Notes under the pieces: model-generated
Database searches by the model: none
Seen by the model: only the letters and a program-made list of their open reading frames with translations
Told to the model about the DNA's origin: nothing
Source: Luscinia megarhynchos
Lineage: Eukaryota > Chordata > Aves > Passeriformes > Turdidae
Assembly (NCBI GenBank): GCA_034336665.1
Contig: JAPFBE010000003.1
Location: 16,036,360 to 16,100,359, forward strand
Length of the DNA: 64,000 nt
Direction: 5' to 3'
Translations under genes and position numbers: made by a program
Shown here: in pieces, positions 36,091 to 49,400 of the stretch
Layout: every line of letters starts with the position of its first letter
How positions within the stretch are numbered: position 1 is the stretch's first letter

Positions 36091-39000
36091 GCACACTGGC
36101 AAGAGGCACCAGAGGCCAGATGTGGCAGAGGTTCCTCAGATCTCCAGCAGTGTGGAGAGGGTGAACAGGGACTGGTGGCTGTGGCTTCCAGCACAAAAGG
36201 GAGAGGCTCTTAACACACCCCCTGGCTGTACAGAGGCGATTCTTCGTGCAAATACAGCTGTGGAGCCCTCTGCCATGACAGCAGGCAATTGATGTCATTT
36301 TGAGGGGAAAATGAATGAATTAACAGGAGAGAAATCCACAGAGAGCAACCAAATCACAGCTTGCTCAGAAAGGTCCCTCCATGACAAATGGCTCGTGGCT
36401 GGGCTTGCTCTGTTTTGCCCTTTCCCCTGGTGTGTGTTGATAGTCACTGGTCAGCTGCCATCATTATGCATTGAGTCACTGAAGAGAGAGAGCGCTGGGA
36501 GTGAAGAAGTTTCTGTCACTCTTCTAAAATGTGACAGAAATAATCAAATCTAGCCTGGCCTGGGGACAGTGACCTTAATTTAAAATCAATCAAAAATCCC
36601 TCTCTCAATGGCAGCTGATTGTCCTGTTTGCTTTCAGACTGATCCCCTCCCAGGCCTGCTATTGTCAGTGCTCTTACACAAGTGGGTAAGTAAGCATTGT
36701 GTTGTCTCCTTGCCTTCCCTCCTCCTCCATGTCTTTGAAGCTGAGAGAGCATGGTCTCAAACTTCTCCATGTTTCTGGCAGAAGAATTTTTCTGTGCATT
36801 AATTTATAAAGCTGTACATGTATGCCTCAGTATGGCTGCTTTATCCACGCAGCTTCTCCAGAAATCTGCCAGTTCAATGCTGTATCTTGTTACAAAAAAA
36901 CTAGCTCTAGTGAGATTGGTTGCCACATAGGAGGCAGACTACAGCAAGAATGAAAATGAAGGAGCCCAAACTATGTATGTGAATGACCTTGGTCAAGTGA
37001 CTCATGGTCTTGTAGAAGAGAGTACATATGTAAAAGACTTGTAGTTTTTTATGATCCCATAGACTGTTTTCACACTGTTTGTGCAGCATCCTGTATTCAG
37101 GTAGATCAGGATAGTCACCAGTTGCCTGTGATGTTGCTCCACATCCACCTAAATATCAGCATGAATTTCATATCTGTGGAGCTCCTCAGCTCCACTATAA
37201 ACAATGTTGTAGAGCTGAGTGTCTAAGGTAACTCTGTAGAGAGGATCTGCATGAACCTGGTGTATTGTCTGTGCTGACAAATGTGACATCTTTCCTTTTG
37301 CCAAGCGTGTAAAGCAATCAGCAGTGTCATTCATCTCACCCTATCACTTGATCACGTAGAAACTCTTTGATTCTGGGATAGTACTATACAGTGGCACAGT
37401 TCATACTGCCAGGTGTGATTACTAACACAGCAATCCTGGATGCGTTGCAAGCTTTAAATTCTGCATGAGCAGCCACACTGCAAATGCTGGGTGGGGAGAA
37501 TGACAGACGAGTGCATGCACACTGTCTGTTGGGAGCATTCAGAGCCCAGCAAGGGCACTCATTGCACCTAAAATGGGGGTGCTGAGCAGATGCAAGATTC
37601 ATAGTGACAGAAGTAATTTTCAGATTTCCTCTAATAATATATAGGCAGTAGTAAGCCTGTGGCAAGTCCAAATTGAGTACTGAGCAGCTTTTAAATTGTT
37701 TAAGGCATTATCTATTATAAGGAAGTTTATAAAGCTCCATCTCCATTATTTGAGTTTTCACAAGGTCATAATCCACTTGACCCTCGTGGTTTATTTCATC
37801 ACTATTGTCCCTCAGAGGAATTATAACCTTTACCATTACCACTTGCTAAATATATCACGAGGTTTTAGTGATATTGTCATAAATCACCAAGCTCAGCTTT
37901 GTTGCTTGTAATGTGACCATAGTACATACTGTTTTTTGATGCAGTGATTGTCAGCCTGATGTAGTTCTTTAATTATTTTATAATGGGAGGAACACATGCT
38001 AGCAGATATGAATGTGTATTTGATTTCCTTTAACATTTAAAAGTTGCCTTTTTCTAACGTCATCTGAAATTCAAGTATGGTCTTTTCAGGCAAAGCTTCT
38101 GCAATCAAACATGGAAAATACAAGCTCATGGATATTGAAACCAAGCACATCAACTTCAAGAACAGCCTTCTCACAATTCTCAGCATTTTCTTTTCAATTA
38201 AATATATGAACATCCATTAGAAATCAGATATAATTTGATCAGCCTGAAAGCATTTAGTGAGAAGAACCTAGACACACACCTAGACAAGTTTCATTGCTAT
38301 ATGGGTTTTTAAAAGGATAAGCTATAGGGAAGCTAATGATAACTGAGAATTTTGGATAACAGTAATGCATACAACTATGCTGCTTTTTACATTTCAATCT
38401 GTTTTCTAACAGAAAGTTGGTCCCATGTCAGTCCCCCAGAAGTCTTAGAGAGAATTTGCTATAGCAAAGATGTGCTACTGAAGCCAATCTGGCAAAGTTG
38501 CACTTAAAGATCAGCTAGCATCAGAAGAAGTTGGCCTCAAAACTGTTTTGACAAGACATACCTTGTTAAGCAGTAATTGGGATCCAGTCAAGCTGCTTCT
38601 GGCTCCAAGGAGGATTAACCATTACTGTAGATCAGGCTTACTTGCTGGGACTGCTGGGATCCAAAAAGTCTTTGCAGCAGCACCTGCAGAAGAAGTTTAT
38701 CAGTCTCACAGGATATTGTGGGGCACGTCTGGGTGTGTAGTACCATTTCTGGTGATGTGTGGCAAAAACACCCTTGAACCAAAAATCTCTCATCTGATGA
38801 AATTGTGTAAACCTTTCTTTGGGGAGGAGGAGGAAGAGTTATCTGTCTTTATTCTACAGACCCTTCCACTGTGGCAAATGGAAGAATAGGGGTGCACTTC
38901 AGCATCCTACCCCTTCTCCAACAGCCCACAGGCTTGTATGTCTGCAGTGTATTAATTTACATCTGAGTTAGTCACTCTTCAACCTTTATGGTCAGCCAGG

Positions 39001-42000
39001 AGAAATAAGCACTTTTAGGATGCAATTCATTTGACCTTTCCTAGACATGTACTTTAGGAAGGGATAAATCACTCCCCCAAGTGTCAGTGTTTTTCTGTTG
39101 ACCACAAAAGGACCAAAGAGTGATTAGTTCAGAGGCAGGTGTCTATATTGCAGGCTGTCTATAGGCAATTAGGCAAATCCCAGATTTTTCTACAATGCTG
39201 CTCTTACAGTAACTGTTTAAATTGTCACAAGTATTTTTTCTTTCTATATCACAAGTATATAAAATAACATTTTTCTCTTTCTTTTACACATTTTTATTTT
39301 TGAGAAGCATTACATTAGCAGACCCTGCATGTTACATTCGAGTTGATTATGTTGGTGCTCTGTTCAGAATTGTTTTCAGCTACCTACTGAGAAATTGGCA
39401 ATTTTTGCACTGTTTCACCCTATGAGTTTCACCAAATATTTGTCTGATTTAATGTAAAGGTGGAAAAGGGCACATTTTGTACCAAGGGAATGAATACAAC
39501 ATTAGAAATATCTCTCATCACAGTATGTGACTAGAAAGCAAAGATGACTATGCCCACTTTTTTTTTATTTGATCACAGAGCAAGGTTTTAAATGCTATTA
39601 GTAATGAAGGATCCATGGCAGTAAGAGTCACTGTGCTGCCAATAAGCCCACTGAGCCTGTGTACAGTACATCTCAGAAAAGGCCCAAGGCTCAGATGTCT
39701 ATCTCCATGTTCTTGTATTCCCAACAAGCAGTGAATAATGCATTAGTTTTGCTTCGAGCATCCTATTTTGAATATGCTTCAGTCAGAATTATTAGCTTTC
39801 ATGTAGTGTATGTTAACAGAGGTCATGCTCTGTGCCCATCTAGTACTGTCTGCAGAAGTGCCCTGGCACAGCACACAGAAACGTTTTACCAGAAATTCTC
39901 ATTGTCACTTGTCTCCGTGAGGTCCCCCGAGATGTCCAAATTACAGGAACTCCAGATCCAGCTGGAGTCACTGAGAATGTCCCTGCAAACACCACCTGTC
40001 TTTGGCTCAGGCTCAAAATATTTACAAAGCAGGAGGAGGGAAACTTGTATTGCAATGACCAGGGAGGGCTCCTAATTTCTGTGCTCATATTGCTGTGTGG
40101 AGCTCAGCCCTTAGACCATCTGCCTCTGCTCAGGCACTCCAATGTGTGTGTTGGGCTGTGCTGAGAGCATCTGAAACTGTGCAAAAACAAGTAAATCCCC
40201 AGGGCTGCCCTTCCCCCTGCCTTTCCTCACCTGGCCAAGGAGAGGAGAGCCTGAGGAGAGCCTTTCTTAAACCCTTAGGTCTTGCTGAGGGCCACCACGC
40301 CAGTGACCCAGTACTGATGGTGACCCTACTCATCTGCTGAACCTCGTGTGAAAATGGGGCTGCACAGCCCAGTCTGGGGTGAGGCCTTGCTCTTGGCTGC
40401 TGTCAAGCTGTACCATTCTCCCCTTCAGCAGCTGTGGTGGTCTAAAATGAAAATTAGCTTTTAGAGTTATAAAGAGAGCATTGTTTGAGATAAATGGTAT
40501 CATTTGCAAAGGAGTGGGCGTTTGCTCACACAGATGTGCACGCACACGCACACGCACACCTCCCTCAGTTGAGTTTCCACAGCTACCCTTAGTGCAAGGC
40601 AGCCAGCTGTTAAATCCAAAATAGCAACGAGTGCACATCATACGCCCTCTGTATTACCATTTGAAAGGGACAGTTCCTTGGGAGGATGGGAATTTGACAG
40701 GATATGAATATGTCTGAGACTCTATTAGGCACTAATTCAGCAGGACTGGCTGAATGAGATGAAGAAGCAATGAGGAGGAGAGAATCTCTTCAAATTTGAG
40801 CTGATTGGTAATTTTGATGAAAGCCCTTTAGTCTCATTCAGTGACTGTTAATTACCTCTGGAAATTAACAGTTATTTTTCTCTTCAGGAAATGTTGCTCG
40901 CCTGCCAATATAGAAAGATTAATTTAATTCTTCCATGGATGAAGGTGAAAGTAGGGTCCTCGTGGTCAGTGCACATTTTGGCTGTAGATGCAGGGACGTC
41001 ATGACAAATTCCCTTTTGAAGAGAACAGTCCAACTCTTTCCTCTCATGTTTTCACAGGAAACTGAGGTGTCCTTGTCCTTCTGGGGTAAGGTAGGCTGGT
41101 GTGTATTTTCACCAGGAAAGTCTGGATGAGGGAGAGCTGTGAAAAAAGGGGGGGAAATGACTAGGGTTAAACAGCCTGGAAGTAAATTAGGGAAGCCTCT
41201 TGTGCCACCAAAGGGGAAAAATTAATATCCTGGAGAAAGGAATTTCTGCTTCAATTGAAGGGAAACCCTCAGCTTAGACCCATCTATACAAAGTATCACA
41301 AAAGTTAATTGACTCAAAAAAGTGGTAACTTGAACCTCAAATCCATAAACTATGCCAGCTTCTCCTACCAATTCTCATTTATTTGATCTTGGTGCAGCCT
41401 CAAAAGCTGCTTTTGTCAGCACTAATGATGGTCCTTCCACAGCTCAAGAGTTTATTTCCAATATCCACTATTATGCCATTCACTCCTGCTGTGCAGAATT
41501 AAAAACAACAAGGGAAAGAAAAAGTGAGGCTCCTGTGCAGGGCTGGTGCAGGCTTTTGATTGAGTTCTTGATTTAAAGCTGTCAAACAAATATCTGGGCA
41601 TAGTTGTTAAAAATCAGAAAACATATGAAAGGAAAGGAACGCTCTGTTGCTTGATCTGTTTTTTTCTAATGGGAAGACCTTGCATTAAGTTTCAATTATA
41701 GATTAAATGGAAAGTCACTTGGAAGCCCAATGAGCAGAGGTTCCAGGCTGCCTCTGTGAGGATCACAGGGAGGAAATGAGGCAGCTGAGAAGCAGCTCAG
41801 CTCTGGCAGGAGGCAGCCAGGACAGACAGCCAGGCTTTCCAGGAGCAGCAAACAAGCAGCTGCAGTCGATGGGAGCCAGCAGGGCAGCCAGCTCCAGAGC
41901 CTGCTCCTGGTCTGCAGTGGGAGCCAAGCCCAGGGGAGCCACTCTGTGTTCCCACCCTCCAGGCAGCACCAGGGCTGCCGGCTGGCATCATCCTGCCAGG

Positions 42001-44700
42001 AGTGGGACAGCTCCACTGGGGGCAGGGTGTTAGTCTACATGCCAACCTTCCCACCCGCAAACCCCCACCCCGCCATTCTTGTGCAAGGTTTCTCTGAACT
42101 GCAGACCATGGAAAGGGGGTGCCCAGGAAAATCTACAATTTTCAGTCTTGTCCTGGTTTCAGGGGGGAATATTTTTCACACATTTTCCCAGGAGCAGCAA
42201 TAGGCCAATTCAGCAATGAAAAATGCAACCTTCACTTACCTGACTTGTATTGATCAGAGGGGATCCTGCTTGACAGAGGCATGGGATACAATCCTGTAGG
42301 TTCATCCAGCAGCACTATTGAAGGATTGAAGGGTTACACTTTGGAGATTCTGCCATGGATGAAAGACAAGTTCATTTTGGCTCTTGACTGTTCCCTACAG
42401 AAAGTGAGGAGGAAATAATACTTGGCCCATTGGCAAGTGTCACACAGATCTTACCTCTAGTCCACTTTAAAGTATGTTTTATGATCAATATATGAAGGCA
42501 CAGCAATAAACAGTATTTGTTACACTTTGCAGGGTCTCTAATGTTAGCAGTTGCTGCCAACCAATGGTAGTATCTTTTGGATGTGATAAATTTGGAGATT
42601 AGTAGCTTAGAGTCTGTTCAACCGAATCCATGCTGGGGAAAAACATTGCAAATTATGAAGACAGGCAGCAAGAAGTAAGTAAAAGTGATTTAAACAGAGA
42701 AGATGAGATGGAAAGGAGTGAAACTCTCACATAGTACACGTCTGTTCAGCGGCCAGTCTGGAAAAAACAAAGAGAAAAAAGAAATTCTTCTATAGAGGCT
42801 AGCCAACCTAGATCCCTCTTTATAGCTCTTAAATAATGTCACACGTGGAACAAATATATAATTTCCAAAGAAAAACATGGAAAGTCTCAGTTATGTTCTT
42901 ATGAATGCTTTCTATTTCTTTCCCAGCTAAATAAATCTGTTTACCAAGTTGGACTCAATTCTGCAAGCCGCTTCTTCAAAACGACGTTTTTTGACAAATT
43001 TGTTGTTTGCCAAAAACATTCTCTCAGCTTTAATAAAAAAGCCCAAGACCAAACAACTAAAATTCAATGGATTGGAAAGAATCCAGTAGGCTTTGGTTCA
43101 GTCCTTGTAAAGCAGCAAGTAAACATTTTCTGCATGCTTTAGTAGAGTATATGACTCCTCAGTCCTCCACAGTCTTTGTGCAGAAGAAGGGAGCTAAGCA
43201 CATGGACGAACAGCTGGTTAGATTTGTTTCATCTTCAGTTAAGATGGCAAGCTAGATCTTCAGCCTCTGGCACTGATATTAAACTGCCATGATTATAGCC
43301 ACAAAACCTTTTTCCTCTTCTATGGCACACAAATCTGGGTGTTCCGAAGGACATTAAAAGGTAGGTAAATAACTTCATGAACAAAATAAATAAATGGTCA
43401 TAAGTGAAACGGAGAAAACTGAGGCTACCTAGAATAATTCTGTCCTATTTGAACTTGCTTTTTGCTTGTCTGCCTTCAACTAATCATGTCATAGCAAATA
43501 GAAACACAGAGGAGCTATGATAACAGCTCTCATGGTGAATGTGGTTTTCAGGCTGCTGAGCTAAAAAGTGGTGTTTGACATCTAATGGCAAGTGAGAGAG
43601 AAAACATCTATTAGACATGTTAGATGAACAGTGTCTCCAGTTCCTAAAAGATACTGGCTTGAATGCCATTTTCTGAGACAGAGAGAAAGATACAGTGATA
43701 CACACACATACATATGATGGAAAGAAAGATATAAATGTGATTATGAGTAAGGCAATACTAGCACTGAACAAATGGTTCAGAACTGAGGCAGAGATGCACA
43801 TGCACACATACTTCTTGCTACACCTTTATTCCTCCTGTCCAAAAATGTTCACAATATTATTTGCCTGCTACTTTTGCAATATTACTTGTTAGTCTTAAAA
43901 CAGCCATCACACTCTCTTGATACAAAACTCAGGGACTGTTGGCCCTCTCTGGCTGTTGGGATTTTGTGATAGCTCCTACAAGAGCATCCCAGAATAATCC
44001 TGGGAACCCGGCATCCCATGTCACTGTGATTCCACAAGACACTATTTTATGATGCAAACACATCCTGACCTCCAGAGCACTCAATATATCAAATGTGTAA
44101 TGTATGCAGAAACAATCCCAATAAGGAAGGAGGTAAATAAATTTGTTATGATTTTAATGATATGCATTTTAAATGTCACTTTTGCTGAGCAATTAGGGTC
44201 TGAAGAGAGTGACCTTTGCACAGTGCTCAAATTGTCCTGAGGCATAGTCCTCCTCCATGCATTTATTACTGCCTTGTGTGATGAAGTGTAGGTGGTAGGA
44301 TGCAAGTCCATCATTTGAGGGAGGGATCTTTCTGGCTGACACACACAATAAAAACAAGGTGGTGCAAACTTTTTTTTGCCACAGAAATACTGTGTAAGAA
44401 GCAAGGGATATTATATATTGAAATGCACTGCACATGGGTGCCCTTCAATACACACATGCACAAATGAGGTTTGGGGGGTCTCTGTCTGAAGAGCAAAGAA
44501 CAAAGGAGACCAAATCACCTGCCCAAAGTGTGGCATTCTGTCCTTCCCCTTGCTTCCCAGGTGAGCAGTGTGGGGATGAGCCATGCTGTCTATCTGGGTA
44601 TAGGAACAACATCTCCTTACTCATCCCTGCTGCTGGATTCTGCAACAAGCCCAGCATCTTCCAGAGAGTGTAGAACACCATCTATTCTCAGGTGTATCCA
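36091..44700. other. Unique non-coding DNA
   Basis: No exon or named transposon. Open frames up to 138 codons (39659-40075, plus) lack motifs. A donor-like GTAAGTAAG lies at 36686. The interval 41740-42060 is GC-richer with overlapping frames on both strands and no domain. The remainder is AT-rich. If the CpG island drives a plus-strand gene, this would be its first intron. Confidence 0.4.
40537..40559. repeat. (CACACG)n short microsatellite
   Basis: Alternating CA and CG steps, imperfect about four units. Short and unremarkable apart from Z-DNA-type alternation. Confidence 0.8.
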
Positions 44701-46372
44701 CCCTCTGAGTCATGTTTAAGATATTTTTTTCTACTTACTTACACCAAGAATAGATGTTTTAGCTGCTAACATTAGGCCCACTGGTGTGTCATTAGCAGTT
44801 TCAAAGGCAGTGTTTTAGGCAGAGCAGTGATCCCAAGGTAAGGCAGTCCCTCTGGGGTAGCTGCCCCTGCAAAGGGACAGCAAAGCCATAGACAGCTGCT
44901 TCTACTGCCTGTGCATCTGCTGGTGGTGTGGACAGTTCAGGTATGGGAACTACCTAAACCCTAGGTTTAAGGCTGTAAAATATTAGCTTTACAGCTGAGG
45001 CATTTTAGTATGGACAAAATGCATGTGCAAGTAGGAGATATTAAAATACAGGACTCCATTTTGGCATCAAGAATATTACAATAATGTAGCAATGGGCAAG
45101 GTCTGCCTTCCAACTGTGCCTCTGTGAGCTCTGGACACTGTGTGGCATCTGTTAGTTCAAAAACAGTGTGATGCATCACCAGATCAAGCTGAGCTTATAC
45201 AGAGCCATTTTTCTCTGTAGTATCAGTAACAAGTTGGTATTTCTCTGGTGGAGACTGCCAGGGCTGGCTACTGGTCCGAGAGGAGTGGGGAAGGGTGGCA
45301 AGAGGACTGATGGTTCTGCTTCATCAAGGACATCCCTCTGCAAACTGGAAGGCCATGCCTAGCAAGGGACATTCAGAAAACCTCCATATCTAATCAATTC
45401 TTGGTTTTATTGCTAGCAAGGCTGTCAAGCACTGGACAGATGGCTAATATTTTCTTTCACTATCAGGCTTTCTGTTGGATTCAGACCAATGATGTAAATA
45501 TAAACAGCCCTGGCTCTTGGTCACTAAAGCCTCCTGCTATCAGGCCTCCCAGAGTGATATTATTTAAATGAACCAGGAAAGTGGGTATCACTGAGTAAAA
45601 CAAACCAATTAGCCACACAAACTGGAGAATTGATCTCTTTAACCAAGCACTCCATTTTGCCATCACTAACATCCAAGGGGACTCAGTTCCATGTTTACTG
45701 CATGCCTGGTGCTCTGTGGCTTTGCAGGGCAAGAGAGGTGTTGGAGTATTTAGGATAGTGTGTGTTTTAGGCCATCTGGCATGTTTGAGCCACATATGGA
45801 GCTCCTGCCACATTGAAATATTGAACAATTGGAGTCCAAACTTGGTGGTCTTTCCAAGTCTAGCTGTATAGCCATGATGTGAGTCCATCTCTGGGGCTGA
45901 TTCCAGTGAGTCCAGGGAAAATTCAAATGATTCATTAACAGCTGAATAATGCTTTGTGCCACTTCTTTCCAGTGTGTCCATATGAGTGATTTGCTGCCAT
46001 CAGTTCTGCAGTGTCCTTCCATTCCCCAGCTCTGATGCATTCAGCATGTGACCACAGGGTGCTGAAGCCTGGTCCAGCCCGTGTAAGGACACATGTTTGG
46101 AGGTGTCTGTCTCTGCTTCCCCATGAGGGAGAGTCACTTGAGGGTCACTCATGTCCTCCCTACCTGTCCTGCCCAGGAAGAGAGGGACTGGTCTTTCCAC
46201 TGGCCCAATCTCATCAGGAGGAGCAGCCACGACTACAGACCAGCTGAGCACCTGGTTCCCAAGGGACACCAGCCCCTGCCATCCTCCCACTCTGGGCATC
46301 TCCAATGCAGCATCCATCTGCCTGACTTATTGCATGTTCCTCCACATCCTTGTGACTGATCTTTTTTAAGAA

Positions 46373-46414
46373 GCATCAGCATCAGCATCAGCATCAGCAT
46401 CAGCATCAGCATCA
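46373..46414. repeat. (GCATCA)7 hexanucleotide repeat
   Basis: Seven perfect GCATCA units (42 bp). The hexamer is a multiple of three and stop-free, so reverse frames read Met-Leu repeats; I attach no coding meaning. Such a perfect array is likely length-polymorphic. Confidence 0.95.
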
Positions 46415-49400
46415 AGCTTGATCCATTTGGGTTTGACCTTCTTATGGCAGTGAAAATACCTTTGGAGTCTACAAGACTTGGGGAGACCCTGTCAGGAACC
46501 CTGCTGTGTATTTTTTCCCAGTCACAGAGTAGAAAAACTGAATATAACAGAGTAGATGATGAATATTTCGAACCTCAAAATTGGTGCATTCTAGGCTTAA
46601 TTGTTTAAAAACTGAGCATCTGGAAAATTTGTTCCAGAGAGGAGAGGCCTCATGACATCTTTCCATATTGGAAGGGACACCTTAAATCAGAGAATCTTGT
46701 AGTATTAATGGGCAAAATAGCTCCTCTAATCTGCTGTAGCATGATTTATCTGTAGACCATTTGTAGGCAAGCACCAGTCTTGTATATTACTGGAGGGATA
46801 TTTAGTTTTCATGTCTTTCAGTAGCATTTTTGTTTGCTTGTTTTCAAGTTCACATGTCTCAGATCCTTCCTTTTGCATTTTTTGGTTGGTTTGCTATATC
46901 AAATGGAAGTGCATAGGGGTGGAACAGTGTTGGCATTGTTGTTCTGGCTCTTAACTGCATCTTGAAGCCAGTGTGCACCTATTGTGGAGCAGTGGCATCA
47001 GGAAACAGGGAGGGGAAAAGCTTCTGCAGTTTTCTGGATCATGCATTAAAAATTATTCTGAAATATTATCATGGATTAGTTTAATGCTGCTGTAGAAAAA
47101 CTGCATTTCAGTGATCTCTGAAAAAAGAAAAGAATAGTTCACAGGGCATAAATGAGCAGGGAGATTGCTAAAAAAGAAAGTATGCAAATTATACAGAGAG
47201 ATATTCAATACTCTAATTTAAAATATTGAGTATGGAAAGGGAGTCTAGTCAGGGGGATAGGGGAAGTTCTCATGCAATTATGCAAGGATATCCATGTTTT
47301 ACATTTATAGTGTTCCACAGAATATCTGGAATTCAGCCTATGCTGCCTTTCAGAGGTAAAATAAACAGAGGCAAAATAAATCGAGTGAATGCAATTAAAC
47401 AAGGTTAACTTGCAGCTAGACTTCTGAGAGCCTGGTATTTGCTTCATTTCTAGTCAGAAATTTCTAAAAGCGTATGCTTTTTTTAATTAAAAAAAAAAAA
47501 AAGCCAGACAGAGAATCTTCCTTCCCCCCTCTGGTGATTTTTCTCAACCACTTGCGCTTTTGCTGTGCTGCTGGAGTAGCTGGGAGACAATTGGAGGTTA
47601 TTTTTAGACTGACTCACTCTGTAAAGCTGACATTTGTAGGTTAGGCGTACCAGTTGCCGACTGCTTCTTCTTCTGCATCTTCCTTAAATATTCCCCTTCT
47701 AAACAGTTGGACATCCTCCTCCTCCTTCCCCAGTCTTTCCCCATAAGTATCAAAGTAGTAAACCCACGTTCTGTCTGTCAACATTTTCTGTGGAGCTGGG
47801 TTAAATGCATCATTTAGGAGGCGCAGTCAGCTCGTGTCCTCTCACACAGCTGGAAAAACACAACACAAAGCAGTGCTGCTGCTCCTCAGACCTGCTCCTA
47901 ATGGAGCCCAGAGGAGGGACAGGACACGGGCCAAGCCTCAAGGCTGGATGCATGTACTGGGGGTCCCCATGAGACCCACACCAACACATCTTCTCTGCTC
48001 CCCATCCTCCCAAGGGGAATTTGGCTGCCCACGACCTGTGTCCCCAGAGAAGGGCATGGCCAGGAGCACCCTGCAATGTACCTGCATTTCTAAGACTTGC
48101 CTTTTGACATCCTTGTCCACTGAGCTGGAGAAAACGAGTTATGTTTAAAAGCAAAATTGCTGGTGTGTTTTGCCTCTGAGGAATTATCCAAATGTGGGCG
48201 TGCAGGCAGCAGCCCATGGGAGCTGGGGTGCAAATCCCTGGGATGGATTGTCATCAATTCAAGGAGCAGGAGATTCCCTGGTGTGTAAGAGACTCCATAT
48301 TGCAGTTATTCACTGCTCCTAAGCCATAGCATTTAGCAGCATGGCAAATCTAAATCACTGAGCTTTCAACTCTGAACTCTTTCAATCTGCTGGAATTTAT
48401 GGAAACACAAAGACTTTCTAAGCCCGAGGAGGAAAGATGGTTGGTAAAATCGAAATTCAACAGCAGATTAGATTATGAAACTGCCATTAACCTACTCTAT
48501 ATTATCATCTCAAATCCTTCTAATATATTTGCCATGCTGCAGTACAAACATTATTTTCCACTTAAATGAAGGCTGAACAGAAATCCTTTCCCAGTGAACC
48601 TCTTTCTTTTCCTGATGCTTTCTTTTTTAAATGAATATCTTCCTGCAAATGGCAGTTTAAATAAATCCAGGCATGTAATCTTTTAGGACAAAATCCATTT
48701 TTCTGCAGTAGAGACCATATGTGGGCCTCATGCCAGGTAAAATCTAGTGTGCAGTCTAGTGAAATCCAGCCTTGGGCAACTTGTGAAGCCAGAGCTCTGC
48801 TGTTCTGCTCAGTGCAAAGCTCCTGCTGGGGTTTATGAGCAGGGAGTTGACCACAGACCATGCTCATGCCGAGTTACCAGGACCATATCACTCTTTTCTG
48901 CCCTCATAATGCATATTCCCACCTTGGTCCATTCAGGAAAACCCTGAAATCTGCTTCCAAAGGGCTGCCTGGGGGCATTCAAACACATTGCTGTTGGATC
49001 CACACCTCCTGCCATGTAACCCAACTGCATGAGGTGCTGTGCCAGAGACAAGTGCTATTCCCATGTCAGGAAAGAGAGAAGGAGGAGCATGACCCAAACC
49101 AGAGAGTCTGGATGAAGGGCTGCTGGGAGACAGGAACAGCTCAGGCAAGGACATCACTGAGGTTTAAGGAATCTTTGGAGGAGGGCATGGCTGAGTGGGG
49201 ACAATCTAATGCAAAAAAAATCACCTCACTAGGTTCTTCTTTTCTTAGCTCTGTACCTTCTTCAGAAATGAGGTCAAATAAAAATGTTATTACAGTCTCT
49301 CTGTTTTAATGAGATTTCAAAAGCCCCTGCAATATGGTGCTCTTGGCTGCCACAGGACAGCACACTGAGGGAAGCAGTTCAACCCCCAGGCTGGTCAGAG

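Noticed and set aside
37100..37690. Possible retrocopy or exon on the minus strand (two successive frames of 61 and 95 codons)
   Set aside because: The peptides did not match any family I know and are separated by stops; no poly(A) or target duplication seen.
45481..45981. 166-codon minus-strand frame with a hydrophobic C-terminal part
   Set aside because: No recognisable family, no flanking splice signals, length within what 64 kb can yield by chance.
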